The notes beneath the pieces are model-generated. The model was not told the origin of the DNA. It ran no database searches and saw only the letters and a program-made list of their open reading frames with translations. A stretch of DNA of 64,000 bases from NCBI GenBank assembly GCA_020638975.1, contig JACKHN010000002.1, positions 503,832 to 567,831 of the forward strand, written 5' to 3'. Source of the DNA: Planctomycetaceae bacterium (lineage in GTDB: Bacteria > Planctomycetota > Planctomycetia > Pirellulales > Pirellulaceae). A program made the position numbers and the translations under genes. Positions within the stretch are counted from its first letter, which is position 1. Each line of letters opens with the position of its first letter. Positions 63,412 to 64,000 of this stretch are shown piece by piece.

Positions 63412-64000
63412 CTACTCTGAGATCGACACGGCTGCGTCGCGTAGCCGAGATATGCGGTTCGCCGATTCAATTGGTGCAGTTTCCACAACCGTCTCGTGGG
63501 GAAGGTTGCGGGCGTCGAAAATTCGGTTCGAGCCAGCGGTGACTCGCCATTGGCCATCGAAGAGGCTGACATTGCCGTGAATGCCGCCTGTCACCCATTG
63601 TCGCGGCGATGGTTGCCCGCCATCCAGTCGACTCGCGAACGACACCCCATCCAGCCGCACATCGGAGCGAACTTCAACTCCAGCCAGTTCGCAAATCGTC
63701 GGAAACAGGTCGGCCATGTCGATGAGATCGTCGGCCACCACCCCTGCCTCGATCCTTCCCGTCTGCCGCACGATCAATGGAATGTGAGTACCTGCGTCGT
63801 TGAGATCCGTTTTGCCCCCTTTGACTTCGCCGGCTGCCGTCGTTCGCGGTGTCTTCGAATCGGTTCCGTTATCGCCCATAAAGATCACGATCGTGTTGTC
63901 CGCGATACCCAATTGATCGACTTCGCCGAGAATCCGCCCGCAGAGCTTGTCCATATAGGCGATCATGTTGCTCAGCGAAGCTTGCTCGCCACCGGCTTTG
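63412..64000 (-). CDS. Sulfatase, C-terminal part (truncated by window edge)
   Basis: The frame is open to the window edge and covers the last 195 residues of an arylsulfatase-type protein. MIAYMDKLCGRILGEVDQLGIADNTIVIFMGDNGTD (in outline) contains the conserved VIFMGDNG metal-ligand motif. GGKTDLNDAGTHIPLIVR follows with the conserved Lys and His. DLIDMADLFPTICELAGV is the standard C-terminal block. The formylglycine site lies outside the window. A third sulfatase-type gene in 64 kb (with the DUF1501 relative) is in keeping with a polysaccharide-degrading planctomycete. Confidence 0.88.
   Translation of the reverse strand, partial: KAGGEQASLSNMIAYMDKLCGRILGEVDQLGIADNTIVIFMGDNGTDSKTPRTTAAGEVKGGKTDLNDAGTHIPLIVRQTGRIEAGVVADDLIDMADLFPTICELAGVEVRSDVRLDGVSFASRLDGGQPSPRQWVTGGIHGNVSLFDGQWRVTAGSNRIFDARNLPHETVVETAPIESANRISRLRDAAVSISE

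Noticed and set aside
1..64000. Regularly repeated palindromes as a CRISPR array
   Set aside because: The repeats are dispersed singly over tens of kilobases without spacers or cas genes.

Overview
The window reads as chromosome of a Planctomycetota bacterium, most likely of the Pirellulales group. The evidence is a set of families that cluster in that phylum: a planctomycete cytochrome protein with DUF1549 and DUF1553 (17687-20632) translationally coupled to a DUF1501 protein (16236-17690), Tat-exported Gfo/Idh/MocA oxidoreductases (13210-15867), a short planctomycete-type ECF sigma factor coupled to a Ser/Thr kinase (22412-25281), several sulfatases, DUF1573, DUF4838, DUF362 and ceramidase-type proteins. 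I saw no rRNA, tRNA, CRISPR array, phage or autonomous insertion sequence.

Layout. 1-5.5 kb: end of an M20 peptidase with a BFD-type [2Fe-2S] protein, a small Lys-rich protein, a lipoprotein, and a divergent zinc pair (ZIP importer, P1B exporter). 5.5-12 kb: SLC1-type symporter, then the Trk potassium system (trkH, trkA) coupled to a thioredoxin-like [2Fe-2S] protein, and two small membrane proteins. 12-22 kb: rsmE, two Tat-exported oxidoreductases, the DUF1501/DUF1549 pair, an AhpD-like protein. 21.6-29 kb: a response regulator lacking the usual phospho-acceptor Asp, divergent from the ECF sigma factor and a membrane kinase with an extracytoplasmic sensor; then DUF1573, a putative transglutaminase-like protein and a leucine-rich-repeat protein. 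29-35 kb: a peptidoglycan-recycling cluster (amino-sugar kinase, MurQ, Na+ symporter, two DUF1343/NamZ proteins). 35-44 kb: dnaG-rpoD with a strong terminator, an esterase, hslV-hslU, a glucose-dehydrogenase-like enzyme. 44.7-48.1 kb: a three-gene operon of a tandem-AAA ATPase, a membrane-anchored coiled-coil protein and a PspA/ESCRT-III-like coiled-coil protein, the best candidate here for an undescribed system. 48-56 kb: sulfatase with HEAT-like repeats, double M16 peptidase, an isolated GspF protein, and a DUF362/terpenoid-cyclase-like pair. 57-63 kb: a block that looks more GC-rich by eye, bordered by a broken DUF4838 gene, with a ceramidase-like protein, an intact DUF4838-CBM9 protein and a sialidase-like gene cut by an in-frame stop. 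The window ends inside another sulfatase.

The second main theme is dispersed palindromic DNA. At least 15 intergenic hairpin elements fall into five or six families (called A to F here). Families A, E and the long form of B carry terminal inverted repeats and flanking 9-10 bp direct repeats, so they behave like miniature inverted-repeat transposable elements (MITEs). Inside A, B and C is a double inverted hairpin resembling bacterial REPINs. A and E copies lie mostly between divergent genes; B, C and D lie mostly at convergent gene ends, where they could end transcription from both sides. This assignment is by eye and is the part most worth computing genome-wide.
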